Positions 1-13,422 of a stretch of DNA of 64,000 nucleotides are shown here, one piece after another (position 1 is the first letter of the stretch; each line of letters begins with the position of its first letter). A program made the position numbers and the translations under genes. Source of the stretch: Allium sativum. Lineage: Eukaryota > Streptophyta > Magnoliopsida > Asparagales > Amaryllidaceae. The notes beneath the pieces were generated by a model, which worked only from the letters and a program-made list of their open reading frames with translations, was not told the DNA's origin and did not search any database. Location of the stretch: assembly GCA_030737875.1 (NCBI GenBank), contig CM060910.1, positions 631,767,303 through 631,831,302 of the forward strand, given 5' to 3'.

Positions 1-116
1 TTTAAGTACCATTTTATATATCTGTCTTGTGATGTTCTGTTCTATACTCTTGTAACGCTCCATGAAAGTTAGTTCATTCCCTTAGTGAGTGACATTAATA
101 GACGTGGGGTGTTACA
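1..116 (+). repeat. 3' end of a Gypsy-type LTR, cut by the window edge
   Basis: The last bases read GTGGGGTGTTACA, and the text before them (tatctgtcttgt, then cattccc-ttagtgagtgac-ttaa) matches the 3' ends of the three complete Gypsy LTRs in this window (around 39960-40060, 45840-45926 and 52020-52127). It is therefore the plus-oriented 3' end of a related LTR. Its body lies outside the window, so I cannot tell a solo LTR from a full element. Confidence 0.7.
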
Positions 117-311
117 CAAATTGTACTAAATCTGCGTATATTTTTCCTTGTCAATTAGTATCGGGGAATAATAAGAACATCCCATGTTTGCCTCCCTTCT
201 ACAAAAAGGAATCCACAACCAATATTATATTGAGGCCTTGAGTTTCTTTTGATAAGAGGTCTACTTGTACCAACCAATTAATATACTAGTAACATGACCG
301 ATCGATAGAAA
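117..311. other. unassigned spacer
   Basis: Short AT-rich stretch between the LTR end and the first MITE. Positions 304-311 (GATAGAAA) are the left target-site copy of that MITE. Nothing else recognisable. Confidence 0.5.
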
Positions 312-605
312 TACGGCTGTATATCAGACATGACAGTCTGTTATCCAGCTCGGTCCAAGGCTATAAGGTGTCTGATCCGTGTCTGTACGATACTCTTATA
401 GGATAGGACTAGGACACACCATTGTCCTGTCCAATCCGAAATGTTCAATTTTTTTCTATTGTTCGAACATTGTCCATCCGTTGTTCAGCTTGTACGAACA
501 GTGTCCAAACTTAATGCTTGTTTGGTCCGTGCCCGTCTGAAACTCTTATAGGACAGGACAAGGACACACCTCCGTCCAGTCCGGTCCGACCCGTTTACAC
601 CCCTA
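312..605. mobile_element. hAT-type MITE, about 294 bp
   Basis: The right end reads ...GTTTACACCCCTA, the inverse of the common plant hAT terminus TAGGGGTGTAAAC. The left end TACGGCTGTATATC is a mutated copy. The element is flanked by a perfect 8-bp duplication GATAGAAA (304-311 and 606-613), the hAT duplication length. Inside, the phrase ctcttataggacaggac and close variants occur twice. There is no coding capacity, so it is a non-autonomous derivative. Confidence 0.75.
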
Positions 606-1022
606 GATAGAAATACCCAACACTCCATCCACCTTTGTCCAACCATTTCTTCATCTTTTATACCAAGTATTCCGTTCTACGAAAAACTTTCCTCTTTCAA
701 TCAACTTTTCCATTCAAATAAACAGCTCGCTTCTTCGAGATTAGAAACTTTGTATATTTTGATGCCTAAGGCAACTTAGACCACTTGGGTTATGCGTATC
801 CTTAAACCTATATTATTTTAGCCTATTTGGAAAACATAAAGTATTAAATTGTAGAAAAGTGTAAATAGAAGATGGAGTTAAACCATAAAAATTTGCTTAA
901 TCATGTGACATAGAATACACAAAGAGCCTGGTGCACAACAAAACATAAATTTTGGTTGAAGCGCATGACATGATAAGTGATAGCGATTCTAACATATACA
1001 ATACTTTGTAATGCACTTGTCT

Positions 1023-1485
1023 TTTGGTCGATTCAATCGATTGTAAGGTAAAAAAATTAAAATCAAATTGAAACCGAAATTTTTCGTAACCAAATCAAAC
1101 CACCAAAATAATTTTGGTTAATTCGGCTGATAATTGTTTTAACTAAACTATAAAAATATGTTACTATTCAAATGATTAAGTCACTCAAAATAAAACATAA
1201 ATTTAGGTCAGAAGAAATTTTATTTGCTAAATTTTATGTTTATAATAAAATTTTATTTGTTTTTAACAAATAATCTTTGTATTTTATTAGTAAACCAATT
1301 ATTTAAAGTATTACAATGCCATAAAATCAGATAATGCAATAAACTAAGTTTGGTTAAACCGATAACCAAAAAAATTATTTCACAAACCGAACTCAAGCCG
1401 ATTTGGTTTCAAAACCGAACCGAACTAATCGAAATGAAGCAGTTCAGTCGATTAATTTGATTCTAACTGAATATTGCTCGACCCT
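1023..1485. mobile_element. hAT-type MITE, about 463 bp
   Basis: Flanked by a perfect 8-bp duplication ACTTGTCT (1015-1022 and 1486-1493). The right end ...GCTCGACCCT and left end TTTGGTCGATTC are imperfect inverted copies. The interior carries inverted AAACCGAACCGAAC / TTTGGTT phrases typical of plant hAT MITEs. No coding sequence. Confidence 0.65.
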
Positions 1486-1493
1486 ACTTGTCT

Positions 1494-2173
1494 CTTCACT
1501 CGTGTATAATATAGTGGGTTGCTTACATAATTGCATTTGTATCTGAAATGCACACACGTATAATATCATATGTATATATTTTAGGTGCAATATCTTGAAT
1601 AAAAGTTTTATTTTGTTCTTGATTTAAGTAGAACTGGTTACAGTGTAAAGAAACTTTAAGATTGTAATATTGAACCATTTTGAACAACGTAGAGAAACAT
1701 ATTTAACGTGAAAAAATAGAGTTGGACGCACATCTATATCTTAGGACATCTCTAATGGAGAGAATTCAACCCTTAACATTACGTTTTTCTTCAGTCGATT
1801 AATTGTGGTTGAACATTCGACTGAATGTTCAGTTCGTGATTCCCAAAGCTAAATAGAACTAGGATATTCATGTAATGGATGTCAAAAATCAAACGTTCAT
1901 TTATTTGGGATCTAATCTTGGGTCCTAATAAATATGAGACTGATTTAGAGAAATTTTGACTAAAAAAACTAAATTTTGTTAAAAGAAGGATGGAGATGGT
2001 CGGATATCCATTTTACGGACTTATGGAGTCAGGCTCAGTTCCTCCCCACTTCAACCTTTTATATTCAGAACCCTAAATATTAAGGACTAAACGAGATGTC
2101 CTTAATTTTTTCCAAACCATCAGTTGATAAAGCAAAACATAAATAAGTTAAAAATATTGTTATCAAATTTTGG
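1494..2173. other. non-coding spacer with a possible worn MITE
   Basis: No gene seen. Two weakly inverted phrases, gacatctctaatggag near 1745 and atggagatggtc near 1990, could be the ends of an old MITE of about 250 bp, but I found no convincing target-site duplication. Positions 2174-2180 (AACTTAT) are the left target-site copy for LINE1. Confidence 0.35.
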
Positions 2174-2186
2174 AACTTATTTTTTT

Positions 2187-2611
2187 GAAAATGGGTAAAC
2201 TGCCTCGTTAAAAACCTGTACTAGCACTCAGCGTAAGTACTAGACAGGAAAAAAGAGTGCGACGCATTATTGATCACACATCAATAAAAATGTACAAGAT
2301 AAAGTACATGGGGCAATAATACATTAAATTAACGTATTGCCCAATACCCAAATACAACAGAAAAGTCTTGAAACAAAAGGAAAACATAGAAGCAAGAAAA
2401 CGTACATCAACACGAAAAAATATCTACTAAGAGCATAAAGACCCATGCCCAGCCCAGATATTCCAGAACCCCAGACAAGAAGTCACAAAAAATGTCTCCC
2501 GAAGATGTTGACTCTAAAAGCAACACTCATCAATGCCAAACTAAAACTTCCCCAAAATAAAAATCATCACAAACCCTATCCATGGAGACGCCGCCGAAAC
2601 AAAAGACGATC
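2187..2611 (-). other. LINE1 3' UTR
   Basis: Non-coding tail between the last recognisable ORF2 codons and the poly-A tract (poly-T on this strand). The terminal 80 bases match the 3' UTR end of LINE2, including the ttttaac-aggc-gtttacc-gttttc phrase just before the A tract. Confidence 0.7.
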
Positions 2612-5133
2612 TCAAAGCCATGTCTCCGAAGAAATCCGGGATCCAATATTAACCCTCATCCAACAGATCAATTCCCCATTTCTCCAAAATCTTTCTATCA
2701 TCTTCCGCAGTCCCTTCCTCCTTTTTGAGCGACGAAGTAAGTATTTTATATCTAGATCTATAAGCTTCCATCTCTGAAACTTATCTTTTCTTGAATTTCC
2801 ATGAACTCTAGCATTTCTCTCATCCCAGATATGATAAATAGTGGTGATAATGCTACAAAAGTCTATATCTTGTATGAAATATTTTGAGCTAAAGACAGAT
2901 TTGTGATGTGTCAGTTCATTTTCAAGCAACAATGGTTCAACCATCAATGGAGGCATGCCAAGCTTATTCTTGCAACGAATCCAGAGGTATGAAGAGTAAG
3001 GGCATTGGAAGAAAAGGTGGTCTTTGTTCTCTTGCTCTTCAGTACATAGAACACATATAGGATTAACATCATAACCCCACACTATCATGTTGTCTTTTGT
3101 ACTTAACATGTTTAGGATAGCCTTATAAGTGCATATAGACATTTTTGGACTGTTAATGTAGTGCCAAGTAATCCTACACTAATATAATTCAGGAAAATGG
3201 TCCCTAGAGATATCCCAAGGCGACTGAAAAGAAAAACCATTTGGTTTACTATTCCAGCTCTAGTAGTCGTTATCACTTGAATGTCATAAAGTAACATCAT
3301 TAATTCAGTATGATATCAATCTGATGGTTGTAAGACTATTAGGATTAAAAATACCATCCTAAATTATGCTATCAACTTTTAAATTCTCCCCTTCGCAAAT
3401 GCTTAGATAATCCCAACCTATCATGTTAACTAGTGTTTTGTTATTAATCCAAGGGTCAAACCACAACTTAGAGTTATGACCATTTACAATACACCGATTA
3501 CACTGCAAACCCATCAGCCTATGTCTGAAAATAGATTTCCACATACAAGAGCTATATATGTCCATTTCCATGACCCAGAAATTACCTTCCTCACAATATT
3601 TGCTTGCCATCCAATTTCTCCATAAATTGTTGCCATTAACAAAATGCTAAAGAAGTTCAAGGGACGCAATTGTTTTAATATCTTTGAAGCTCCTTAAACC
3701 TACACCACCTTTATATTTAGGGGTACATAACATCTCCCAACCAATCTTATGTTTTTTCCAGCCCACACAAAATTCGCACACATTTTGTTAATTTATACTT
3801 TATATTATTTAATTTCAAACCTTCCACCTCCTTCAGTTTGTCTAAAATAAGCTTAATTTCATTAGCATCTTTAATTTTGGCTTTGGAGAAAATCTTCAAA
3901 TCAACTACATAAATAAGATGTGTGGTGATAGGCTCATTTTTGTAAATTGGCTCCACCAATTTAGAAATAAAAGCCTTATACATCATAATTGAGAAATATT
4001 TCATTACTACACAAAACAAGTATGGAGATACAGGGTCCCCTTGTCTCTTTTTATCTGATAAGAACTAGTCCAGCCGGTTAGAAAGTCAGCCAGTTCAAGC
4101 ACGCTCCCCTATTACTGTTAATAAAACCCTTCGGACTTCCTTTAATCAAAATAGAAAAAGTTGGAGAGGTAATACAAGTTCTAATAGCCCGAACAATTCT
4201 TTCAGGAAAACCCATCATTTTTAGCATACGAAAAATAAATTCCCTATTTATCATATCATATGCTTACTGTAAATCAATTTTAATGCATTTTTTTCACTTC
4301 CATTTCTATTAAAATGTCTGATTTGTTCATGAGCAAGTAGGATGTTTTCAGCAATATATCTACCCGGAATAAAAGCTGACTGATTCTTTGAGATAAGATG
4401 CATAAGATAAGGCTTAATTCTATTGTAAATAACATTGGAAATAATTTTGTAAATCACGTTACAACATGAAATAGGCCTATAATCAGACATACTCGATGGT
4501 TTTTCAACTTTGGGTATAAGCGTGATAAAAGTATGATTTATCCCTTTAGCAAGTTTATCAATTCTTTATATTTCGAGAATATAATCTTTTAGATCATTCC
4601 AATGAATTTTACAGAATTTTGCAGTAAAACCATCAGGCCTTGGGCTTTTGTCATATGAAATAGAAAAAACAGCCTTATGAATTTTATCCAAACTGATATT
4701 CGAAGTCAAGTGTTTGTGACCTCTTTCATTAATAATAACCTTGCAATTGATCTCCTGGAAGTTACTAATACAGAGAGCGCCAGACACAAAAATATTTAAG
4801 AAATAATTGATTGCCTCTCTTTCAATAACTTCTTCATTTTGACAGAAATTACCATTCTCCATAAACATATCATTCCAATTATAATATGCTTCCTTAGAGA
4901 CATTTTAGCATGAAAGAATTTAGTGCACGAATCCCCTTCTGTTGGCCAATTAATTTTTGCTTTTTGACGTACATTTATAAACTCAATGAAACTTTGATCT
5001 TTCCAGTCCATGCAAGAAGATTTTAGATTCTCGAAAAGGGAGTGATCTATTGGATTGTCGTTAATCTCTTTCAAAATTTCCTTATATTGCATTTCCACCC
5101 ATTTAATAGCATAACCATCTTTAGCACTGTGAC
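2612..5133 (-). pseudogene. LINE1 ORF2, 3' part: reverse transcriptase and zf-RVT remnants
   Basis: Degenerate C-terminal two thirds of a LINE ORF2. Reading down from 5133: a linker ending in EGDSCTKFFHAKMSLRKH (about 4900-4960), the conserved DKSPRPDGF patch (about 4620-4660), SDYRPISCCNVIYKI and NQSAFIPGR of the RT fingers (about 4340-4490), then the RT palm where the catalytic YADD reads YVVD (about 3900). A terminal zf-RVT block follows (2612-3142), with paired cysteines (CVLC) and HLFFQCPYSSYLW. Many frameshifts and stops separate these segments and the second catalytic aspartate motif is damaged, so it cannot make a working enzyme. The 5' part of the same ORF lies at 21940-22793, beyond LTR-A. 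Confidence 0.85.
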
Positions 5134-8083
5134 TGTAATGGCCCGCAAATTCGTACTATCTGAGTTGATTAAACTAACCCAAATCGCACAAAAATATGAA
5201 TCATTACGAATAAAGAAGAAAAGGATTGAAGAAGAACATAAATAACAACACAAAATCTCACATCGCAGTGGAATAAAATATATAACAGCTTTTGGAATAC
5301 AAAATTTGTAACTATATATACATACCATCATCAGAGTACAATACAACACGGCAGAAAAATAATACATATCTCTCTAATGTTGAAGCCTCCTGCTCCAAGC
5401 TCCTTCTAGTATGTCAGCAAACACCTAAACTACTTGACTGCCCGTATAAATTTGGGCACCCAAGAGTTTAGGGTAAAACAAAACAAAATAAACTCTGGGT
5501 CAGTCATGGGACTGGTGTGAGTAACTGCAACCATTTGGTTTAACTTTTAAAAATCCTTTTTAAAAGAAAGGATAATCGTAAGACCAATCCACACATAAAC
5601 ACAGATGGTTTTTACCTTAAGATAACCCAAAACATTCTTTGTAATCAATACTATTCTGATATTATAATAGTGTCTAAATCAAATAAATAGCAATCTAGCG
5701 GAACACTTGCATCTCACGCTCCATATACATAGTATACAATCGAAACCGTGGGCTCTTATTGTAGAATGGATTCCAATTGGCAAGGTATCGGACCACCTTC
5801 TGACAATGTATCTTTGGAGAGGAATACACCAGATTCAACAAGAATATCTTGCAACCCAGGCTAAACACCGGTCGCTCTCTTCACTTGGGTGTACCGAATG
5901 TATTGTCACCAACAATTGGGATTAGCAACCGTTTCCCGAAATGGACAACATCGAAAGAATAAAGAAGCAAATTGAATTTCTCTAGATCAGGTGACAATAC
6001 ACCCTAATTGGGAGTTACCCACTTAGCGATGCGACCTACCCGATTTTATACCATTTCCCGGTTGTGAGGCTTGAGACCACACTTATCTTTTTGACATGCC
6101 ACATCTTCATTTACTTTGAATACCACATCGTCAAACCAGCCAAAATCATTTATTGATTTCACAAAAAAATATCATGGACATAAAGCTAAGAGAAATGAAT
6201 TCCTCCACCACCAACTTAATACATTTGAAGAGATCAAGGTATATGATTTGTTAGGCATACTCCATCAGACATTCGTCTATACAATTTGTCCTAGGACTGG
6301 ACAAACCGAAGGCACTATTTCATCAATCCATCTTAGGCAATTTATACCTAGGATCAACAAAATAGCCCTTGCACTTTACTCCTTCAATTACCTTTAGCAT
6401 TTGATTCGCAACATTTATGCCTATAAGGAGTGGTTTTCGGATAATAATCCAGCCGGTCTCCCCGTATTGACAACGATGGTATTAAATTGGATAATACTTC
6501 GATAGTCGGTTATTTGACCATCGAAGAAACAAACATTCATCCATAGATCCTATTCCCAAAGGGAATACTATTAATTAACATCAAGCAATCACCGAGCCTC
6601 TTTTTAATTAATTAAATTTAACATTTCCCGATTTCTCTTCAATATCTTTACCCGAATATTTCTCCAAATCCGTTTAGCCTCTCAAGATTCTTGGAAAAAC
6701 ATTTCCAACTATCATAATTATTTATTTTCTATATTCCAGAAAATATCTCTTTTTAACATCTAAAAACATTTGCATATATTCACAAATCACTATTCTTCCA
6801 CATTCATCAGTTCCTAACCGCAACTAATAAACGAACAACTCTCTAAATATCAACCTCGAAGGCCGAATCCAACATCAGATTGACAGTCGGGAAGCCATTC
6901 AACTCGAATAATCTCCCGTTAGTTTCTAATTTCCTTAACTCCATTTCTTAACTTCTTATCAATAAAATCATTTCAATCTGCAAAACATTTCCTTTTAAAC
7001 CATCACACTTTAAAACGTGTATACGTTTCTCCTTCCAATCTCTCAAGATTTAATTTTATAAATTCCCTTTTTTCCTTATAAAATTCCATTATACATTTAT
7101 TCTCTTATTAAATTCCATATATAATTTCTAGTTATCAACCTTTCTTAAAATTTTCTATCTCCTTAAATTTTTGGAAAATTTCGCCAACGTCTCATTTGTA
7201 CGGCTTAATCAGTACAACTACAAATCGCCTCTTTGGGACCTTTTCATTCAAAAAGAAAATCAAAAAGCCAAGTGGCATGCCAAATAGGCTCATAAAAACT
7301 CATATTTAATTAAACATGTACCTCTTTTGTTGGGCATTCAGTTTATTTCTTCCATTAGCTTCATTCCAAACCTGTTCAAACATTTATTCAAACATTCCCA
7401 ATTTATTCCAACTCAATCCAATCGTTTTAAACTCAATTCACTAATTTATTCTCTAATTAGCTCTTTTGCCTATTTCACTTCTTTTTTGAACATATCACGT
7501 TCATATATATATTTTTAATTTCCTTATAAACCAACTGAATTCCATTTTCAACTCAAATTTCATACTCGATTTCGAATATGAGTTCACAAATCCTATTCCC
7601 TTATCCCAAGTCAAATTCAATCCAAAACTCCATTACCTAATTATTTTTCCAATTAGTTAATTCTATTCAATAACTAAAAATCTGATTCTTGTCTGAAAAA
7701 TCAATTCACTTGCTCCACTTAAGTTCATATTTATTTTATAACTCAAGTCTCGAATTTTTCAATGAAAATCGGAATTTTATTCACTCAAAATTCTTTTATA
7801 TTATTTAATAAACCGTTATGGTTTACAAATGATTATAGCGCTATTTTTCTGGAAATTTGATTTTGACATAACTCAAAATCTATAAAATGGAATCCATATT
7901 TTTTCTCTTCCATTAGAAAATATTACTCAATAGGTTCTGATGATTCTTGTTTCAATGAATTCCGACTAAAATTGAGTTTTATATACTCAATTAAAGTTCG
8001 AAATGTCAAATTACGAACTACCGCGCTGCGGCATGCTTATTTTAATTATATTTAAATATAAACGTTTAAACTTCATTTATTAT

Positions 8084-8260
8084 CACTACAAGAAAAATTG
8101 CTTTCAACAGCAATATAGGACAACAGTTAACCGTTAATTGCGGTGGTTGAACCTTTCATACATTATAAAACTCAGGTAAAAACCAAAGACAACACGTAAG
8201 AACACTGAGATCCTCATGCATTAAGTTTACACAGATTGTTCCCGCTAAAAATTTCGTTGC
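8084..8260. repeat. CACTA-1 left terminal and subterminal region
   Basis: Terminal inverted repeat followed by short motifs (caacagcaa, acaacagttaac, gcggtggttg) that mirror the CAACAGC / GCTGTTG motifs clustered at the right end. In En/Spm-type elements such arrays bind the TNPA-type protein; here the binding role is inferred from position. Confidence 0.6.
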
Positions 8261-9210
8261 CGCGTGTAAATCAATTTCCCTCTCCTCCCCAAAACATTCA
8301 TTTCTGCTTGTAAATCAATTTCCCTCTTCTCCCCAAAACAAAAAACCCTAAGTCAATCGACTTCAAACATTAATTGCCTCTGCTCTGCAAATATTTCAAA
8401 ACAACCTCTCTAAATCTTTGCAGCCTCTTCTAAAGTTCAAACCTTGGATTCTTGCCTAAATTTGTTTGAAGCTTCTACTTTTCACAGGTTCATTTTCTTT
8501 CCCTAATAAATTTAATTAGCAATTTTCATCTTTTTGAGAGTATTATTTTTATTTCGAGTTTGTGTTTAATCAATATTGTTTATGGGTATAATTGCCTTAT
8601 TTACAAGGCACTGCTTCCAAATTTCACTTATGGCAGTTTAGGCAAATTGTTATATAAGGGAATCAATTTTGTTTAACTTGAATGTAAAATCTAAGAATCA
8701 ATTAGCCTGACCATATATGTTTGTTATGAGTAACTTACGCCTTTCTTTAACTGGAAGTTTTAAACGAGATGAAGGTGCTTGCATTTTTCACTGATTTCTG
8801 TGACGAAGCTGCAACATCACTCCTATAACTGAAAAAGCACCCAAAGTACATGTAAATTCAATTTTCTTTCTAAAATAGCGTGGGTACTATAAACCGATAA
8901 ATATTGTTGAAATAAACAATTCAGATATAATTGAACTATTTCAAGCAGTCGTTAACAGTAAGAGATTCTGCTTTATAACTACCTTGTTATTCAAATTACT
9001 TTATTTTTGGGGTGTGAGTAATCATGTTGTCTTAATGGTTTGCAAAGCAGATGTTTCATAAAGATGGAGTTTCAAATTCAAATGGAGAGTATTTTCTTTC
9101 ATTCAAAAAGGAATAGAAGGGAAAACACGAGACATCTCCATAGATCCTTGTTCTTTGAGTATAGAGGTTTTCTTTTCTTATTAAACATAAATACTTATTG
9201 AATATATGTT
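8260..9210 (+). other. CACTA-1 interior, leader-like sequence
   Basis: A CT-rich, pyrimidine-heavy stretch (8270-8480) holds a near-direct repeat, tgtaaatcaatttccctct-ctccccaaaac, at about 8262 and 8310, then aaaaaccctaa. The composition is typical of a plant 5' UTR. No clear coding sequence follows before 9211. It could be a captured promoter and leader or the element's own leader; the sequence alone does not decide. Confidence 0.4.
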
Positions 9211-9680
9211 GTGTTATCTCTTTCCCATGGTTTCGCTCTTAATTCTGTGCTGTTTTTTGTATTATGGTTGAGTTACTTACTGGCGATGCTAAAGATTGAG
9301 AACGTTTTGACCATTTTGCGATTCCAAATATTGAAAATATTTTCAAACAACGGGCATGTAGACGATGATTTCGACCGTTTTGCGATATCAAAGATTGAGA
9401 ACGTAACATATGATGGAATATACATCTATAATGTTAGAGTTCCTGTGAAAATATTGGAACCAATGACATACCTATTGTGGGTGTTGATTTTAAAAATGTT
9501 TGTGAGCTAGCACAGAGGAAGAAGGAGCATCTGTTTCAGTGTGCTTCTGTAAGCAGGCGTGTTTATCGTAATGTTTATCTTGAACCTTGCAAGAATCTCG
9601 ACCTCTATGATGATGGTGGTCGGTTGATGAAGAAGTCCGTTTTGTACAATGCTACGGATGTCGATTATGACCTGTGAGGT
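9211..9680 (+). pseudogene. unidentified coding-like fragment in CACTA-1
   Basis: Two overlapping frames look coding but are joined by a frameshift near 9470. The first (about 9350-9470) contains DDDFDRFAISKIENV. The second (about 9450-9677) is basic and cysteine-containing and ends LYNATDVDYDL just before TGA. A perfect splice-donor-like AG|GTATGT follows the stop. An imperfect internal duplication of 'aagattgagaacgt' occurs at 9290 and 9390. I do not recognise the protein family. It may be a captured exon of a host gene or a remnant of the element's own gene. Confidence 0.4.
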
Positions 9681-11382
9681 ATGTTAGTATGTGCATGTAA
9701 AACTGTTTTACACTAGTTGGTTATATTTGGAATTCAATTTGAAGGATACAACATGAAAATTTTGGGAACTTTATAGTGAGGGATAGAAAATACTATCATT
9801 ATATATGTTTTTTTTCTATTGTGTGTTTGTTGTGCTCAAGTGGCTTGGACTGTGGAAGAACTGAGCTGAATGTTTCTTTTTTGTTTATTCCTATTATGTT
9901 CCCTTCTAGAACGGTTTATATGAAAAACGATACCAAATAAATTAAAAAAAGGTGTTGATGTGGGCAGTTGGAAATGGTAATGCTGGTTGCAAAGAGTTGG
10001 TTTGCTTGGAGCCATGCTGGCAGCTTTGATTAAATATTAGATATTTATGCTGCTAAGGTACTTCACCAATCTCTAATAGTTGCCTTTTCCTCTTTTATTC
10101 CTACTAGTAAATAATACATAATGGATATCCTTAAATATTTGGCCTTAGCAATGATTGGGGCTATAGCTGTAGTCAACTTTGGTATTGGATAATTGCCAAT
10201 AGCTGACACATTTTCAAGCATTGAAGGTTCTTTCTTAGGAACTCTACTTGGTAGGTATTCTATTGATTCAATTCTTTAAAAATTCATAGCCAAAACCATC
10301 AACCATATTAACTAATAATCATTTTATTTTCATTTCTTTGAGTTTGTCGGTAGCTGAGTGACATTGATACATGTTCTTTCTTTAACTTTTTCATTGTCAT
10401 TGTTTATGGTTCGTCTGTTGAAGAAATAATACAATGATTTGCCAGAATTGTGCTATAATGGATCCTTCTTAAAAAAATTCATTATCTATTTTACTTGCAT
10501 GAATAGCATATGTGGACTGGACAGCTGAGAAGCCTGCCCATCTTTCCACTGTTACTTTGTTAATAACTATAAGCAGGTAAGAATCTTGTTTCCATTGTGC
10601 TACTGAGGTCTGGTACTTGAACTAAATATTCCACTCACCATTCCTGCTATCTTGTTTTTTATACTTGTGCTAAAGAGAAAAATTATTTTCTAGCATATCT
10701 TTGAATGTTTTTTGCTATATGATTATTGATTATTAAGTATACCCTTTTTGAATGTTTTTGAAAGACCTAGTGTAGTTAAATCAAGTCTTTTGATATATGA
10801 AAAAAAACAGGAATTTTATCATTTGGGTTAATATTTTATTTTTTAGTCTCCTATTCCATTTAATTTTTTTCCTGCTTGGATGAACTGTAAAGATGAAAAA
10901 ATCATTATGGAGACTGAACCTATGATATGTTTTGTGAAAGAATATAGAAGGCACAAACATTTATCGAAAATTTCTGAACATGTTTTCTGAGCTTGGTGGG
11001 GAGCGCCAAGTTTCTCAATTCACAGTAAAATAGACAGGGTATTCGTTAATTATCTATGAATCCATTTGGTAAAATCTGAATTATAAGTTTTAACACAGAT
11101 GCGTATACATCAATCATAGATGTTGTCACTGTGGTATAAGGTCTAAATGATATTGATGAGGCAGAGTTGAATAGCATAAAAATTGGGAAGATTCCTATAT
11201 TTTATGTTATTCAACTCCTGTTTTATCAATATCATTGGTAATCTGTAGATTGTGGACTTTGGTTAAGCGCCTTTACTGGGCTGGATGTGTTGCTTCACCT
11301 TACATGTGGGACTCTGGCTCATGCTGTGATGGCGCAAAGGTGACCTAAATTCTCATCATGCAAAATTATCTAATAATATTAT
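9681..11382 (+). other. CACTA-1 interior with short exon-like islands
   Basis: Mostly AT-rich, intron-like DNA holding short islands of more balanced composition that end in donor-like GT: about 10115-10251 (ends CTACTTG|GTAGGT), 10508-10576 (ends AGCAG|GTAAGA) and 11247-11339 (ends GCAAAG|GTGACC). The pattern resembles exons and introns of a captured gene. Each island is too short for me to name a family, and the first contains a stop in its best frame. Confidence 0.35.
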
Positions 11383-11454
11383 TTAGTTATTTTGAACCAC
11401 ATAATATACGATAGATCAAAGTTTATAGAGCATCAAAAATAAATTCTTCGATCA

Positions 11455-13422
11455 ATGGCGACCACGATTCCAATCTCAACTCCAATGTATCAACCGACTC
11501 AGGACGACCACCAGATCGGAGGCCAGGTAAAGAGGTGGTCAAAATTGATGATGTCGCAGATAGAATGGAGGCGAATGAATGGGTAACGGTAGAAAATGAG
11601 GACAAAGCTTCTAGGGTTATGTTCTCACATAACCTGCCTAAGCGCTCTGATATGAGGAGTGATGGAGAATCATCGGATCCTCAAAATTCTGCTTCGGCGG
11701 AGCGTCCTCCACGCTTGTAGATCTTGGGGAGAGCGAACGCTCGAACCGGATCTGCAAATTGACAGATTCATTGCACTTCTCTCGGAAACAATAATTTGGA
11801 TTGGAGTACGATTCGTGCCGATCTAGCAGAAGGTATGGCTAAGCCATGGATTCAAGCCGCGATGGGAGGAACTGGGCATTCTCAGGAGGAATACTTTTAT
11901 CTATCGTATATTGCTCCAACGATGGTCAACCCAAAAAAAAGGCGGTGGTATCTGAACGTTTTGTTTTGAGATCTATTGGTAAATGGAGTAATTTTATTAT
12001 TTTCTACATTTTTGGCTCAAAACCTTATCATATCCATCTTAAAAATTATATTTAACGAATGTGGAAACCGTCTAAATTTCCAATTACTATCGAGAGAAAA
12101 CAGTTTCATTATTATCCGTTTTGAAAATAATCTAGACTGTGACAGAATTTTAAAAGGAGGACCCTACATGTTCGACAATAAAATTATCATCCTCAAGAAA
12201 TGGAACACGGGTATGATATTTAGGAAAGATTTATTACCGACGATGCCTCTATGGGTTAAATTTTCAAATTTGGAATTAGAATTATGGGATCGAGAAGCTT
12301 TAAGTGCGATAGCCAGTGTGATAGGTAAACCAATAAAGATGGATACAATTACCGTAGATGAATCAAGAGTGGCCTTTGCGAAGATTTTGATAGAAGTGGA
12401 TGTGGGATCTGACTTTCCCAACGAAGTACATGTTCTTTTGCACACTGGTGAAGAACTGAAAGTAAGAGTGGAGTGCCTCTACAAGCCTCTTTGTTGTAAG
12501 GTATGTGGAGAATTTGGACATACCCACGCGCAATGTAAGACAAAAATGACAGAAAAATGGGTACGCAAGGATGGTAATGGTGCAGATGCTAGTGTGACAT
12601 TTTGATAAATGATCCAGTAACTGGTGCAGCAGAACAAGTTACAAATGAGAATATTAAATAGACTTCTAGTGACATGGATTGTATTGAAATTGATAATGCA
12701 ACAAATTGTAAAGATATATCCAATATCGCTGATATTACTATTACAAGCAGCTCGAATAATGAACAAACTGACAATACAGATGCTAGTGATCTGGGCAACG
12801 CAGGAAATGATCCTAAGACTATTCAATCTATCACAGGGGATATGAACAGACTGACAATACAGATGCTAGTGATCTGGGCAACGCAGGAAATGATCCTAAG
12901 ACTATTCAATCTACCACAGGGGATATGGCTACACTAGTTATCCCAGAATTAGAAGCAAATAGTTTGAACAATATTGTTACAAGCATAGATAATAATAAAG
13001 AAAATGCCAATACTCTTGTTAACATGAATAATACACAGAAAAGGGGATCAGACAACCCTGTTATACATGTCCAAGACATAAATTTTAATGTAATCAAAGA
13101 GACAAATGCTAAAGATCCACTGGATGCGCGTTGTTCAATAGCTAACTCCGCTGATGATACCCGCTGCTGCGAGAACCTGGATGGAATAGTTGAAGACTGG
13201 GAAGACTCTGATGAAGATAACCTCATTAATCACATTGTCGTTGATGAGGAGACCTCTAGCCAACCTGAAAAAGAGATGGATGTGTCTCAAAATATTGAGA
13301 AAAAACAAAAATACGTAGAAGACTTGGAAATTGCAAATAAAAACAGCAAAAAGAAAAGTAGTAAATCAGTCTCATTTGCTTCTCCTAAAGTGTCGACAAG
13401 GAGCCAAAGCAAGTTTAAATGA
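11455..13422 (+). pseudogene. LINE2 ORF1: DUF4283 / zinc-knuckle RNA-binding protein, broken
   Basis: ORF1 of plant L1 elements is the RNA-binding chaperone of the retrotransposition particle. I place the start at the ATG at 11455, but the frame with coding character is a different one (ending ASAERPPRL at 11718), so there is an early frameshift. The DUF4283-like core lies at about 12050-12480 (GGPYMFDNK, then LPLWVKFSNL-like text). A CCHC knuckle CKVCGEFGHTHAQC follows at about 12498-12540. A stop at 12603 ends that frame. The acidic, Asn-rich tail resumes at 12925 and ends RSQSKFK at 13422. An 83-bp tandem duplication (12767-12932) lies in the gap and also shifts frame. Confidence 0.8.
12767..12932 (+). 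repeat. 83-bp tandem duplication in LINE2 ORF1
   Basis: The phrase actgacaatacagatgctag starts at 12767 and again at 12850, and the following bases up to 'ccacaggggatatg' are almost identical. Two copies, 83-bp period, not a multiple of three, so the coding frame downstream is displaced. Confidence 0.85.

Noticed and set aside
5042..5367. Open frames on both strands near 5042-5367
   Set aside because: They straddle the LINE1 / LTR-A junction and have no domain; chance frames.
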